Source: Micromonospora sp. C28SCA-DRY-2 (lineage in GTDB: Bacteria; Actinomycetota; Actinomycetes; Mycobacteriales; Micromonosporaceae). Taken from it: a stretch of DNA of 64,000 nucleotides. Made by a program: the position numbers and the translations under genes. Numbering within the stretch: position 1 is the first letter of the stretch; every line of letters starts with the position of its first letter. Below are positions 24,719 through 33,248 of the stretch, piece after piece. The notes below the pieces were generated by a model. The model worked only from the letters and a program-made list of their open reading frames with translations, was not told the DNA's origin and ran no database searches. The DNA lies in the NCBI RefSeq assembly GCF_030519475.1, contig NZ_JAUMKD010000010.1, positions 62,001 to 126,000 on the forward strand, read 5' to 3'.

Positions 24719-26173
24719 GTGGAGGGTCCGACCGGGGTGGTGTTCCCGAAGACCGACGCCGGGCGCAGCACCTCCGCGCTCGGCCGCGCGGTGGTCGCCG
24801 ACGCCCTGCGCGCCGCCGACCCGGTGGGCGCACGCTCGGCCGAGCACGAGACGAACTGGCGGCACGGCTACCTCGGGCACTTCCGGCGGCTCGTCGAGGC
24901 CGGCCTGCTCTCCCGGGACGCCGCCGTGACGATCGCCCGGGACGGGCTCGCCTCGCTGCACCGGCGGATGACGGTGGTCCGCGACGACGGCACCGAGATC
25001 GGCCTCGGTGATCTCTTCACCGCCCCCACCGGCGTCGCGCCGCTGCGCACCGCGACGGTCACCGGCACCGGCGACCCCGACCGCGAGCTGACACTGCCCT
25101 ACCGGGGCAGGCGGCTGCGCGGCGACGAGCTGCTGCGCCGGCTCGACGCCTGGGTCACCGCCGGTGTCGTCGAGCCGTCCTGCGCCGAGGCGGTACGTGC
25201 CGTCGCGGCCAACCCGGACTGGCTCGACCTGCGCGACCAGCGCATCGTCGTGCTCGGCGCGGGCGCCGAGATGGGCCCGTTGCCGTCCGTGCTGCGCTGG
25301 GGCGGCGACGTGGTCGCCGTCGACCTGCCCCGACCGGAGATCTGGCGGCGGCTGCTGCAGACCACCCAGCGTCACGGCGGGCGGCTGCACGTGCCGGTGC
25401 CCGCCGGCACCGACGACACCGCGCTCGCCGAGCACGCCGGCGCCGACCTGCTGCACCGCCTGCCGCAGGTCGCCGACTGGCTGCTCGGCATCGACGGTCG
25501 GCTCGTGCTCGGCAACTACGTCTACGCCGACGGCGCCACCAACGTCCGGGTCGCCACCGCTGTCGACGCGCTCACCCGCCACCTGCAGGAGTGCCGCGAC
25601 GACGTGGCGCTGGCCTTCCTGGCCACCCCCACCGACGTCTTCGCCGTCCCCGGCGACGCGGTACGCCACGCCGAGCGCGGCTACGCGGCCCGCGGCGTGC
25701 TCCGCCGGTCGCTGCGGGTGGCCTCCGGCGGCCGGCTGCTGCACCGCAACTACCCGCCGGACGCCGACCCCGGCGTCAACGACAGCCTGGTGCCGCAGCA
25801 GGGCCCCAACTACGCGCTGGCCAAGCGGTTGCAGCGGTGGCGGGCGACGGTGGCCCGGGACGCCGGGGCGACCGTGTCGTTCAAGGTGGCGCCGCCCACC
25901 CGCACCCGCTCGGTGCTGCGCAACCGGGCGCTCGCCGCCGCGTACGCGGGCGCGCACCGGTTCGGCATCGAGGTCTTCGAGCCGGCCACCAGCAACACGC
26001 TGATGGCCGCGCTGCTCGTGCACGACCTGCGCACCGGCGCACCGGCCCAGCCGCACCCGTGGCAGGACGAGGCGTACGGGGCCGCGCACGGCGGGCTGTG
26101 GCGGGTGCCGTACGCCCCGCGCAGCGCGCTCGGCCTGGCCGTGCTGCTCGGCCTCGGCGGCGCGCGGACCTGA
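24719..26173 (+). CDS. Uncharacterised protein with a Rossmann-like nucleotide-binding segment
   Basis: 484 residues; I do not recognise the family with certainty. The middle contains RIVVLGAGAEMGPLPSVL followed by VVAVDLPRPE, a glycine-rich beta-alpha-beta pattern with an acidic residue at the end of strand 2, as in NAD(P)- or SAM-binding folds. No transmembrane or signal segment is seen. A C-terminal part is rich in conserved-looking Arg/His (VAPPTRTRSVLRNRALAAAY). GTG 24719 has GGGAGG 8 nt upstream; the GTG two codons earlier is too close. It is divergent from the DinB gene. Confidence 0.7.
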   Translation: MEGPTGVVFPKTDAGRSTSALGRAVVADALRAADPVGARSAEHETNWRHGYLGHFRRLVEAGLLSRDAAVTIARDGLASLHRRMTVVRDDGTEIGLGDLFTAPTGVAPLRTATVTGTGDPDRELTLPYRGRRLRGDELLRRLDAWVTAGVVEPSCAEAVRAVAANPDWLDLRDQRIVVLGAGAEMGPLPSVLRWGGDVVAVDLPRPEIWRRLLQTTQRHGGRLHVPVPAGTDDTALAEHAGADLLHRLPQVADWLLGIDGRLVLGNYVYADGATNVRVATAVDALTRHLQECRDDVALAFLATPTDVFAVPGDAVRHAERGYAARGVLRRSLRVASGGRLLHRNYPPDADPGVNDSLVPQQGPNYALAKRLQRWRATVARDAGATVSFKVAPPTRTRSVLRNRALAAAYAGAHRFGIEVFEPATSNTLMAALLVHDLRTGAPAQPHPWQDEAYGAAHGGLWRVPYAPRSALGLAVLLGLGGART

Positions 26174-26240
26174 CCCGCCGGTTCGCGGATCAGCCGGCGG
26201 GGTGCCCGGGCAACCGGAACCGGCCCCGGCGGCCACGGCC

Positions 26241-26296
26241 GTCGCGTCACGGTCGTCGCGTCACGGCCGTCGCGTCACGGCCGTCGCGTCACGGTC
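26241..26296. repeat. Four tandem copies of a 14-bp unit
   Basis: The unit GTCGCGTCACGGYC is repeated four times without gaps, with C/T alternation at one position. It lies between convergent genes, 67 bp past one stop and 17 bp before the other; a role in termination or as a variable-number repeat is possible. Confidence 0.9.
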
Positions 26297-26313
26297 GTCG
26301 TCCGGCGGTCGGG

Positions 26314-27192
26314 TCAGCGGGTGCGGCGGTCCGGGGCGGGCGCGGGGTTCACCTCCGGGCGCAGGGTGACCGTGCCGTCGGTGTGCTCGACCGCGAACAG
26401 CGTGCCGGGCGGGAACGCCGCCAGCGTCTCCGGCGGCAGCTGGAGGGTGCCGTCCCCGGCCACCACCGCGAACTCCCGGCCGTCGCGGCCCTCGGCGCCC
26501 ACCCGGCCGTCCCGGATCGTGACGGCCCGCCCCAGCCGGGCGCCCACCTCGCCGTCGTGGGTCACCACGACCACTGTGGTACCCCGCTCGGCGTTGACCG
26601 TCTCCAGCGCCGCGAGCACCTCGTCCCGGCCGGGCCCGTCGAGCTGGCTGGTCGGCTCGTCGACCAGCAGCAGCCCGGGCCCGGCCGCCAGCCCCTGCGC
26701 CAGCGCCGCCCGCTGCCGCTGCCCCGCGCTCAGCTCGCCAACGCGCCGCCGGCCGGCGCCGGCCAGGCCGACCAGCTCCAGGATCGCCTCCGGCGGGTCG
26801 AGCCGGCGCCCGGGCAGGCGCGCCGCGGATCGCTGCGCCAACCAGACGTTGCGCTTCAGCGACACGTACGGCAGCAGGTTGCGCTCGGCGCCCTGCAACA
26901 CCGTGCCCACCACGGCGCCGCGCAACGCGGCGAGCTGCCGGGCCGACAGCCGCGACAGGTCGTGCTCGCCCACGTACGCCCGACCGGCGCTGGGCCGCAT
27001 CAGGCCACCGAGGATCGCCACCAGCGTGGACTTGCCGGAGCCGGACGGGCCGACCAGCGCCAGCATCTCACCGGCGGCGATGTGCAGGTCCACCCCGGAC
27101 AGCGCGACCACGTCCCCCGAACCGGTCGGGTAGATGTGGATCAGCCGGTGGCAGGTGACCGGGGTGCCCTCGTCGGGCGGCGGCGCGGTCAC
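26314..27192 (-). CDS. ABC transporter ATP-binding protein (MacB/LolD type)
   Basis: 292 residues: Walker A GPSGSGKST, Q-loop near VLQGAERNLLPYVS, signature LSAGQRQR, Walker B LLLVDEPTSQLD and switch His in VVTHDG. A C-terminal extension of about 60 residues (EFAVVAGDGTLQLPPETL) is predicted as a small beta domain, unusual for LolD-type ATPases. The GTG start at 27192 overlaps the permease stop as GTGA, so it is translated with the permease. It would power the FtsX-like permease in extracting or exporting a membrane or surface substrate. Confidence 0.93.
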   Translation of the reverse strand: MTAPPPDEGTPVTCHRLIHIYPTGSGDVVALSGVDLHIAAGEMLALVGPSGSGKSTLVAILGGLMRPSAGRAYVGEHDLSRLSARQLAALRGAVVGTVLQGAERNLLPYVSLKRNVWLAQRSAARLPGRRLDPPEAILELVGLAGAGRRRVGELSAGQRQRAALAQGLAAGPGLLLVDEPTSQLDGPGRDEVLAALETVNAERGTTVVVVTHDGEVGARLGRAVTIRDGRVGAEGRDGREFAVVAGDGTLQLPPETLAAFPPGTLFAVEHTDGTVTLRPEVNPAPAPDRRTR

Positions 27193-30100
27193 CGGCCGGC
27201 CCGCCGGCGTACCGAGGCGGCGAGGAGCCGGCCGAGGACCACCGCGGTCAGCGCGAAGAGGGCGATCGCGGGCACCGTGACCGCCAGCAACCCGCCGGCG
27301 GCCGGCCAGTCCGGTATCGGCACGGGCGACCGGCCGTCGCTGAACAGCCGCTGCCCGTGCCGGGTGAGCAGCCACATCGCCCCGGCCGCGAGCACACCGG
27401 CCGCCGTGGCGACGGCGACCGGCCAGCCGTACCCGCCGCGGACCGCCCGCGGGGGCAGGCCCTGCCGGCGCAGCGCCACCATCGTGGCGACCCGGTTGCG
27501 CTGCTCGGCCGCGGCCATGGCGACCAGGCCGGCCGCTCCGATCAGCACCCCGGCCAGCGCGGCGAAGAGGTTGAACCCCAATGCCAACGCCGGACCCTGG
27601 CTGGCGAGATCCCGGCGCTCGGCGCCGATCGTGCGCTCGGCCGACACGACCAGGCCCTGCGACCGCAGCCGGTCGCGCACGTCGGCGGGCGCCGCCGGGC
27701 CCAGCCACACCTCCTCGACGCCGCTCTGCCCGCCGACGGCGAGCCGGTCGGCGTACTCCAGGTCCAGCACCATGCCGGACTCCCCGAACCGCGGCAGCCG
27801 GTCGGCGTGTCCGGCGACCACCGCCGTGGCCGGGTTCGAGTCCAGCGCGTCGTACCGGATCGAGCCGAGGTTCGTGCCCGCCGAGCGGGCCAGCCAGCCG
27901 GGCAGCAGGTCGGGCGCGTCCGCCACGGCCACGGCGATCGGGTCCGACCAGCGGCCCTCCGGCACGTCCAGGACCAGTCCCGGCTCACCGCCGCCGCCGA
28001 TGGCCGTCAGCGAGACGTCGCGGATGTCCGGTGACCGCCACCGGGTCCCCTGGGCGAAGTCGGCGGCGGTCAGCCGGACCGTGTCGCCGTCACCGGCGCG
28101 CAGCTCCTCGAACCGGACCCGCACCGGCCGGGGGGTGAGCGGGACGGTCAGCTCGAAGTTGACCAGCCGGCACGGCGACCCGCACTCGGGCACCGGCACC
28201 CGGTACGCGGCCCGGCCGGTGTCCAGCGGCCGCTCGGCGGCGATCCGGCGGGTGCCGGACCGGCTGGCGACCGAGACGAAGAGGCGGGGCTCGGCGCCGG
28301 CGTAGGCGACCTCGTCGTAGTCGACGTCGACCACCACGGTCAGCCACCGGCCCCGCAGCTCCACCGGCTCGGCCGGTGGCCGGGGGCGCAGCTCGCGGGC
28401 GATGTCGGACAGCGCCACGCCGTACGACGGGTGGGCGGCGGCGACCGCCGCCAGCCGGCCGGAGTCGACGGCGAGCAGCGGCAGGTCGCCCCGGCTGGTC
28501 GTGCTCCTCGCCACCACGGCCATCGCGAACCGCCCCTCGGGATCCACCGCCCGGACCGCGTCCAACAGGTGCTTGCGGGACAGCGCGTCGACCCCGACCA
28601 CCCGGGCGGCGCCGACGTCGACGGTCGCCCGGTCCGCGTACGCGGCGGTGGCCAGCTCGCGGGTGGCAGCGGTGAACGCCAGCATCGCGACCACCACCGT
28701 GAGCAGCGCGATCAGCGGCCGGAAGCGGGGTTGCCGGGCCACCTGCAGCAGGGCGAGACCGGTGGCGGCGCGGCCCCGGGCCAGCAGCCGCCCGCCCACC
28801 GCCGCCCCGACGGTCATGGCGAGCCGGGCCAGCAGCACCCCCACGGCGAGCGCACCGACGACCGGCGCCAGCAGCGCCAGCCCGGACGGTGCCCCGCCGG
28901 CGCGCAACTGCACCACGGCGGCCACGGCGACCGACAGCGCCACCACGTCGCCGACGCTCGCCCGCCAGCCACGGACCCGCGAGGGCACCCGGCGCAGCAG
29001 GTCCACCACCGGCGCGGAGAGGCTGCGGGACTGGGCCAGCAGCACCGCGGCGAGCGCACCGACGGCGGCGAGGGTGGCGTAGCCGACCGCGGTGGCGTCC
29101 AACGCCACCGCGGGCTCGCCGGTCAGCGTGTGCGCGGCGAGCAGGTCGGCGGCGGCCAGCCCGGCCAGGCAGCCCAGCGGGATCGCGGCCAGCGCCGGCA
29201 CGGCGTGTTCACCGACCGCCAGCGTCCACAGGCGTCGGCGCTGCACGCCGCGCAACAGCAGCAGTCCCTGTTCGGGTCGGCGCAGGTCGGCCGCCGAACT
29301 GACCGCCATGAACAGCACCAACCAGCAGAGCAGGACCAGCAGCCCGGCGCCCAGGGTCACGCCGACCGCCAGTTGACCCCGTTGCGTCGTGACGCGGTGC
29401 AGCAGGTCGGGCAGGCTGGTGCTGGTGCCGAGTCGGTCCCGCCCGGCGGTGCGGGCCGCGGTCGCGACGGCGGACCGCAGGTCGTCGACCGATCCGGAAC
29501 GCACCAGCCGCTCGGTGACGAACAGGTCGGCCGTGGGGCGTTGCAGGATGGCGTCCTCGTCGGCCAGCCGCGCGGCTCCGCCGGTGAAGATGGCGTCCCG
29601 CGCGCTGCCGACGGCGGACACCGGCGGCGGGCCCGGTGCGGGCGGCGGCAGGTACTCCCCGCCGAGCCAGTACGCAGCGGTCGGGTCGAGCGGCCGGTAG
29701 ACGCCGGTCACCCGCAGCGGCACCCCGGCGAAGGTCACCTCGCCGCCGGCGGTCACCCCGAGCTGGCCGGCGGTGTTCGTGCTGACCATCACCTCGGGAA
29801 GCTCGCCGGCGGCGGCGGGACCCGGACAGGTCCCGGTCACCGCGACCCGCTCGCAGATCCCCTGCCGGAAGACGAGGGTCGAGGAGACGGTGCCGGCCGG
29901 GCCGGCGGCCATGCCGGCGGCCTGCGCGCCGAGGACGACCTCGAAGCCGGCCGCCGCGAACGGCTCGACCTGGCCGCGGAACGCCGCGACGCCGGGATCG
30001 GTGGGAATCCCCGGGTACTCGGCGATGGAGCTGAACCGGAGCCGGCGTTCGTCGGGCCCGGCGGCGGCGAGTTCCTGGCTCGCCAGGGCCTGGCCGGCGG

Positions 30101-30215
30101 CGGCCACGTACATCGGTGCGGCCGCGGCCCCGGCGCTGGCCAGCACCGCGAGCAGGAGCACCGCCAACGCCTGCGCCCGGCGGGCGGCGAGTGCTCCCGC
30201 GATGACGGCCAGCAT
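27189..30215 (-). CDS. FtsX-like ABC permease, long two-domain type
   Basis: 1008 residues. An N-terminal signal-anchor-like helix (residues 10-35) comes first, then a long extracytoplasmic domain (about 40-280, with SSTLVFRQGICERVAVTGTC carrying a possible disulphide pair) and an FtsX block of helices (about 285-400). Further helices span 420-520, a second outside domain 530-880 (PVPECGSPCRL), and the last FtsX helices 890-1000. Such permeases act by mechanotransmission rather than a true channel. It sits between two ATPase genes, so it may use both as partners. Substrate unknown. Confidence 0.88.
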   Translation of the reverse strand: MLAVIAGALAARRAQALAVLLLAVLASAGAAAAPMYVAAAGQALASQELAAAGPDERRLRFSSIAEYPGIPTDPGVAAFRGQVEPFAAAGFEVVLGAQAAGMAAGPAGTVSSTLVFRQGICERVAVTGTCPGPAAAGELPEVMVSTNTAGQLGVTAGGEVTFAGVPLRVTGVYRPLDPTAAYWLGGEYLPPPAPGPPPVSAVGSARDAIFTGGAARLADEDAILQRPTADLFVTERLVRSGSVDDLRSAVATAARTAGRDRLGTSTSLPDLLHRVTTQRGQLAVGVTLGAGLLVLLCWLVLFMAVSSAADLRRPEQGLLLLRGVQRRRLWTLAVGEHAVPALAAIPLGCLAGLAAADLLAAHTLTGEPAVALDATAVGYATLAAVGALAAVLLAQSRSLSAPVVDLLRRVPSRVRGWRASVGDVVALSVAVAAVVQLRAGGAPSGLALLAPVVGALAVGVLLARLAMTVGAAVGGRLLARGRAATGLALLQVARQPRFRPLIALLTVVVAMLAFTAATRELATAAYADRATVDVGAARVVGVDALSRKHLLDAVRAVDPEGRFAMAVVARSTTSRGDLPLLAVDSGRLAAVAAAHPSYGVALSDIARELRPRPPAEPVELRGRWLTVVVDVDYDEVAYAGAEPRLFVSVASRSGTRRIAAERPLDTGRAAYRVPVPECGSPCRLVNFELTVPLTPRPVRVRFEELRAGDGDTVRLTAADFAQGTRWRSPDIRDVSLTAIGGGGEPGLVLDVPEGRWSDPIAVAVADAPDLLPGWLARSAGTNLGSIRYDALDSNPATAVVAGHADRLPRFGESGMVLDLEYADRLAVGGQSGVEEVWLGPAAPADVRDRLRSQGLVVSAERTIGAERRDLASQGPALALGFNLFAALAGVLIGAAGLVAMAAAEQRNRVATMVALRRQGLPPRAVRGGYGWPVAVATAAGVLAAGAMWLLTRHGQRLFSDGRSPVPIPDWPAAGGLLAVTVPAIALFALTAVVLGRLLAASVRRRAGR

Positions 30216-30300
30216 GGACGCTCATGCTAGTCAGCGGCGGGAACGCCGGACGGCCCGCGGACACGGATCGATACCAGCCGGTTACCCGGGCACTCGGGGG

Positions 30301-30948
30301 TCAGCCGCGTCGGAGTTCCGCCGCGCCGTCGGCCAGGTGCAGTTCCGCCGCGCAGGCGGCGGCCACCTCCGGGTCGTGGGTGGCGAATACGACCGCCGCG
30401 CCCCGGTCGGCCTCGTCGTGCAGCAGGTCCAGCACCCGCTGCCGGTTGCCCGCGTCGAGTTCGCTGGTCACCTCGTCGGCGAGCAGGACGCCGCCGCGCA
30501 GGGCCAGGCCGCGGGCGATCGCCGTGCGCTGCTGCTGGCCGCCGGACAGTTCCTCGACCAGCTGGTCGGCCTGACCGGACAGACCCAACCGGTCCAGCGT
30601 CCCGGTGGTGACCCGGCGCGCCTGCGCCGCACCCATGCCCCCGGCGACGAGGACCACCTGCACGTTCTCCGCCGCGGTCAGGATCGGGGCCAGGCCGTTG
30701 TCCTGCGGGACGAGGACGATCCCGCGCGCCACCGCGTGGTCGCGGTCGCGCAGCGGTTCGCCGTCCACGGTGACCGCGCCGGCGCGCGGCCGGAGCAGCC
30801 CGGCCATCGCGTTCAGCAGGGTGGTCTTGCCGGCGCCCGAGGATCCGGTGACCGCCAGCACCCGACCCGGGCGCACCGCCACCGAGACGCCCCGCAGCAC
30901 GGGCGGGTCGTCGCCGTATCCGAGGGACACATCGTGGATGGCCAGCAT
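30301..30948 (-). CDS. ABC transporter ATP-binding protein, LolD/MacB type
   Basis: 215 residues, minimal ATPase. Walker A is GSSGAGKTT (residues 35-43), signature LSGGQQQR (about 136-143), Walker B VLLADEVTSELD (Val in place of the usual Pro after DE) and switch His in FATHDPEV. It is the first gene of a same-strand set with the FtsX permease (85-bp gap) and the second ATPase. ATG 30948 is used because the upstream open frame is Pro/Arg-rich and antisense to the HNH gene. Confidence 0.92.
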   Translation of the reverse strand: MLAIHDVSLGYGDDPPVLRGVSVAVRPGRVLAVTGSSGAGKTTLLNAMAGLLRPRAGAVTVDGEPLRDRDHAVARGIVLVPQDNGLAPILTAAENVQVVLVAGGMGAAQARRVTTGTLDRLGLSGQADQLVEELSGGQQQRTAIARGLALRGGVLLADEVTSELDAGNRQRVLDLLHDEADRGAAVVFATHDPEVAAACAAELHLADGAAELRRG

Positions 30949-31089
30949 GGGATTCCGCCACCTCCGGGGCCGGGCGCCAAGCAGCCTGCCACGCCGGGCG
31001 TACGCCGCACAACAGGCCCGCGGGCCCTGGCCCACCCGGTTCCGGGGCCGTCGTCGCCGGCCGTCCGACCACCGCCCTATCCTGGCCGG

Positions 31090-31557
31090 GTGCTGTCGCA
31101 GGTGACCGGGTTGTCGCGGCATTTCACCGAGGAGACCCTGCGCGCCTATCTGCTGTGCCGCGCGGTACGGCGGGACGACGGCTGCCTGGTCGTCCGCGGC
31201 TACGGCAGCCGGCGCGGCGTGCACCAGAAGCTCGCCGGTCGGGCGTGGGCGCACGTCGCCGCCTTCGCCGTCTTCGTCGGCGGGTACGACCCCGCCCTCG
31301 AGGTGCGGCACCTGTGCGGGGTGCCGGACTGCATCGAGCCGACCCACCTGCGCCAGGTCACCCACGCCGAGACCTGCCGCGGCCGGCGGCAGCGCTCGAC
31401 GTGCCGCAACGGGCACGACCGCGAGGTCGATCCGGCGACCGGCCGCTACCGGAAGGTGTGCCGGATCTGCAACCGGGACGCGCAGCAGCGGTGGCGGGCA
31501 CGCCAGGCGGCCCGGGTCGCCGAGGCACGCGCCGGCGCCGGCCGGCCGACTCCCTGA
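31090..31557 (+). CDS. HNH endonuclease-like protein with a C-terminal zinc motif
   Basis: 155 residues. Around residues 75-95 the stretch VRHLCGVPDCIEPTHLRQVTHAE matches HNH_3-type nucleases (H-L-C-x4-C-x2-P-x-HL). A second CxxxH...CxxC set follows (STCRNGHDRE, KVCRICNRDAQQRWRARQ), forming a zinc-binding DNA-contact tail. Genomic HNH proteins of this size are often phage- or mobile-derived, or stand-alone nicking enzymes. GTG 31090 follows TATCCT (31078-31083) by 6 nt. No neighbouring phage genes. Confidence 0.8.
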   Translation: MLSQVTGLSRHFTEETLRAYLLCRAVRRDDGCLVVRGYGSRRGVHQKLAGRAWAHVAAFAVFVGGYDPALEVRHLCGVPDCIEPTHLRQVTHAETCRGRRQRSTCRNGHDREVDPATGRYRKVCRICNRDAQQRWRARQAARVAEARAGAGRPTP

Positions 31558-31727
31558 CGCCCTCCTTCGCGTTCCCGGCCGATGGCTGGCCGCCGTGGTC
31601 CGCTCGGCCCAGCGAGACTTCGCCAACCGGTCCCGCGGACGGTGAGCGCCCGCGGCGGCGGGCCGCGCCAGCACGGGTGCTCACCCGCCCGGCATCGCCG
31701 ACGCGGTCAGCGATGCCGGGCGCTGCC

Positions 31728-32039
31728 TCACGCGGGGACCACCGCGCCCGGTGCCGGCCGGCGCGATGCCTGGCGCAGGGAGCGGATGCCGAGGTAGAGG
31801 AACGGCAGGAGCAGCAGCAGATCGGCCACGTGCGCGATCGACGCCTCCCTGGTGATCCGGCTCAGCGGGAACGCCACGCCGCCCAGGACGAGCACCCCGA
31901 TCGCCACGGGGGCCGCCCGCAGGCGGAGCAGCATCACCCCGAGTGCTACCAGCACCAGGGGAAAGAGGACCGGGGCGGCCGCCACGCGCGCCGTCCCGGC
32001 GAGACCCGCCAGCCCGACATCCGCCACCGAAGGCCGCAT
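31728..32039 (-). CDS. Small membrane protein of unknown function
   Basis: 103 residues with three predicted hydrophobic helices (about 17-38, 41-58 and 65-85), the last starting after SRITREASIAHVAD, and a short basic tail. I do not recognise a family. The start is uncertain: ATG 32039 follows - strand TACCGT by 6 nt (leaderless pattern), while an in-frame ATG at 32060 would add seven residues. It lies alone between the HNH gene and the lower-GC patch. Confidence 0.6.
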   Translation of the reverse strand: MRPSVADVGLAGLAGTARVAAAPVLFPLVLVALGVMLLRLRAAPVAIGVLVLGGVAFPLSRITREASIAHVADLLLLLPFLYLGIRSLRQASRRPAPGAVVPA

Positions 32040-32347
32040 GGCGTCACGGTACGCAACCATCCCCGCACCGGCATACCACGAACGTGGTACTCGACCCTCC
32101 CGCTCCGACCCCGGCGGGGCCGCCGTCAGCGGCGGCGTGGTCCGACGCCGAACCGGTCGCGGCGGCGGTGGTGGTGGACGCGGCCGACCCGAACCGCCCC
32201 CCGGCGGTGGGGATGGCACTCCCGGACTACTGGACCACGGTCACGGTCCCCCACCGGCACCCCGGCGCCCCGCTGCGCGGCCGGGTGACCCTGGACCACC
32301 ATCGAGCCGCCCACGTCGTCGCCGCGTCGGGCGCGATGGGCGACGCC
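32040..32347. other. 308-bp gap with a possible + strand gene remnant
   Basis: On + a frame opens at GTG 32084, 6 nt after CATACC, and reads plausibly for about 90 codons (for example ALPDYWTTVTVPHRHPGAPL and RVTLDHHRAAHVVAASG). It then runs antisense through the SUKH gene without a natural end. It may be a truncated coding remnant; no complete gene can be supported. Confidence 0.3.
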
Positions 32348-32926
32348 TCAGGACCACATGCCGGAGGCCATCTCGTCCAGCACGGGCAGCCAGAGACTGT
32401 CGCCCTGGAAGGGCAGTGGATCCCGTTCCTCCACCGCGGCGCGGACGCCTTCCACGGCCTCCTCGAGGCGTGCGAAGTCCTCGTCCTCGCCGTCGCGCCA
32501 GTCGAACTCCCGAAGGAGGCGATGCAGCGAGAAGGCGAGGTAGGCAAGCGAGGAGAGGTCGGCGTGGAGGGATCGGACCGGGCCGCCGTCCTCGCAGAAG
32601 CCGTGGACCGATCCGGTCGCCGGGTCGAGGGCCAGGTGGGCCACCTGGAGCCAGCCGAACACCGGCCAGGACGCGCAGCCGGCGGGGGCGTTCTCGTGGT
32701 GTGCGAGGTCGACCTTGTCGCCGACGAGGGGAAACCGCCCGGCTTCCGTACACCGCTGAGGCTGGAACACGCCGGCCGGGATTCCGGTGGAGTAGAGGAA
32801 CCGTGCCGCGGAGAGGTCTTCCGGAACGTCACCCAGAGAACCGGGGGGCGCGACGAAGACGGCGTCTTCGCCGAGGGACGCCACCATCTCGCCGTGGGAG
32901 ATCTCGAAGAGCACGGAAATGATCAT
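32348..32926 (-). CDS. SUKH-type (SUKH-4-like) immunity protein
   Basis: 192 residues. The pattern ARFLYSTGIPAGVFQPQ, then FPLVGDKVDLAH, a hydrophobic GWLQVAHLALDPATGSVHGF and SLHADLSSLAYLAFSLHRLLREF fits SUKH-4 family proteins (Smi1/KNR4 superfamily), which usually neutralise secreted polymorphic toxins or act as unlinked immunity paralogues. No toxin gene flanks it. The gene and its upstream 200 bp are less GC-rich than neighbours, suggesting transfer. ATG 32926 has AGGA 4 nt upstream; a promoter is seen about 90 bp before it. Confidence 0.7.
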   Translation of the reverse strand: MIISVLFEISHGEMVASLGEDAVFVAPPGSLGDVPEDLSAARFLYSTGIPAGVFQPQRCTEAGRFPLVGDKVDLAHHENAPAGCASWPVFGWLQVAHLALDPATGSVHGFCEDGGPVRSLHADLSSLAYLAFSLHRLLREFDWRDGEDEDFARLEEAVEGVRAAVEERDPLPFQGDSLWLPVLDEMASGMWS

Positions 32927-33248
32927 AGTTTCCTGGGCTGGGCGGAATTGAGCGTGACCGACGTGGTGGACCTTTCAGGTACGGCTTACACCAGCCTACG
33001 TCCTTACGCACAAGAACAGTCATTATGGTGCACAGACGGTCGTCCCCAATGTCCGGTCTCTTTACCGGATTGCTGTTACTGGTAATCCGATAATTCGCCG
33101 CTGACCGCGCAGCGGCGTGCCAGGGCGGCGATCGACGGGATTGCCGGGCACGGTCGGTCACCGCTCCGGACGCCAACCCGCCGCACGCAGTCACCCGCGG
33201 CTGGTGGCCGTCGGAAGCCCGCGGTGGTTCACCGCGAGTGCCGCCCGG
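32927..33248. other. 322-bp AT-richer intergenic patch
   Basis: Apart from the SUKH promoter there is an inverted repeat CGGATT/AATCCG with a 12-nt loop near 33066-33089. No convincing gene was found; a 121-residue open frame on - in this stretch overlaps the SUKH gene and has no ribosome site. Confidence 0.5.
33022..33049 (-). promoter_or_regulatory. Promoter candidate for the SUKH gene
   Basis: On the - strand TTGGGG (complement of 33044-33049), 16 bp, CATAAT (complement of 33022-33027) gives a good housekeeping-type promoter, with a leader of about 90 nt to the SUKH ATG. Confidence 0.45.

Noticed and set aside
15886..26173. A genomic island marked by the tyrosine recombinase
   Set aside because: No flanking direct repeats, tRNA, phage genes or composition change were seen around it.
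26241..26296. CRISPR array
   Set aside because: Four 14-bp units are directly joined with no spacers and there are no cas genes.
32829..33194. A 121-residue open frame on - upstream of SUKH
   Set aside because: Overlaps the SUKH start, has no ribosome site and is Arg/Pro-rich at its end; probably non-coding.
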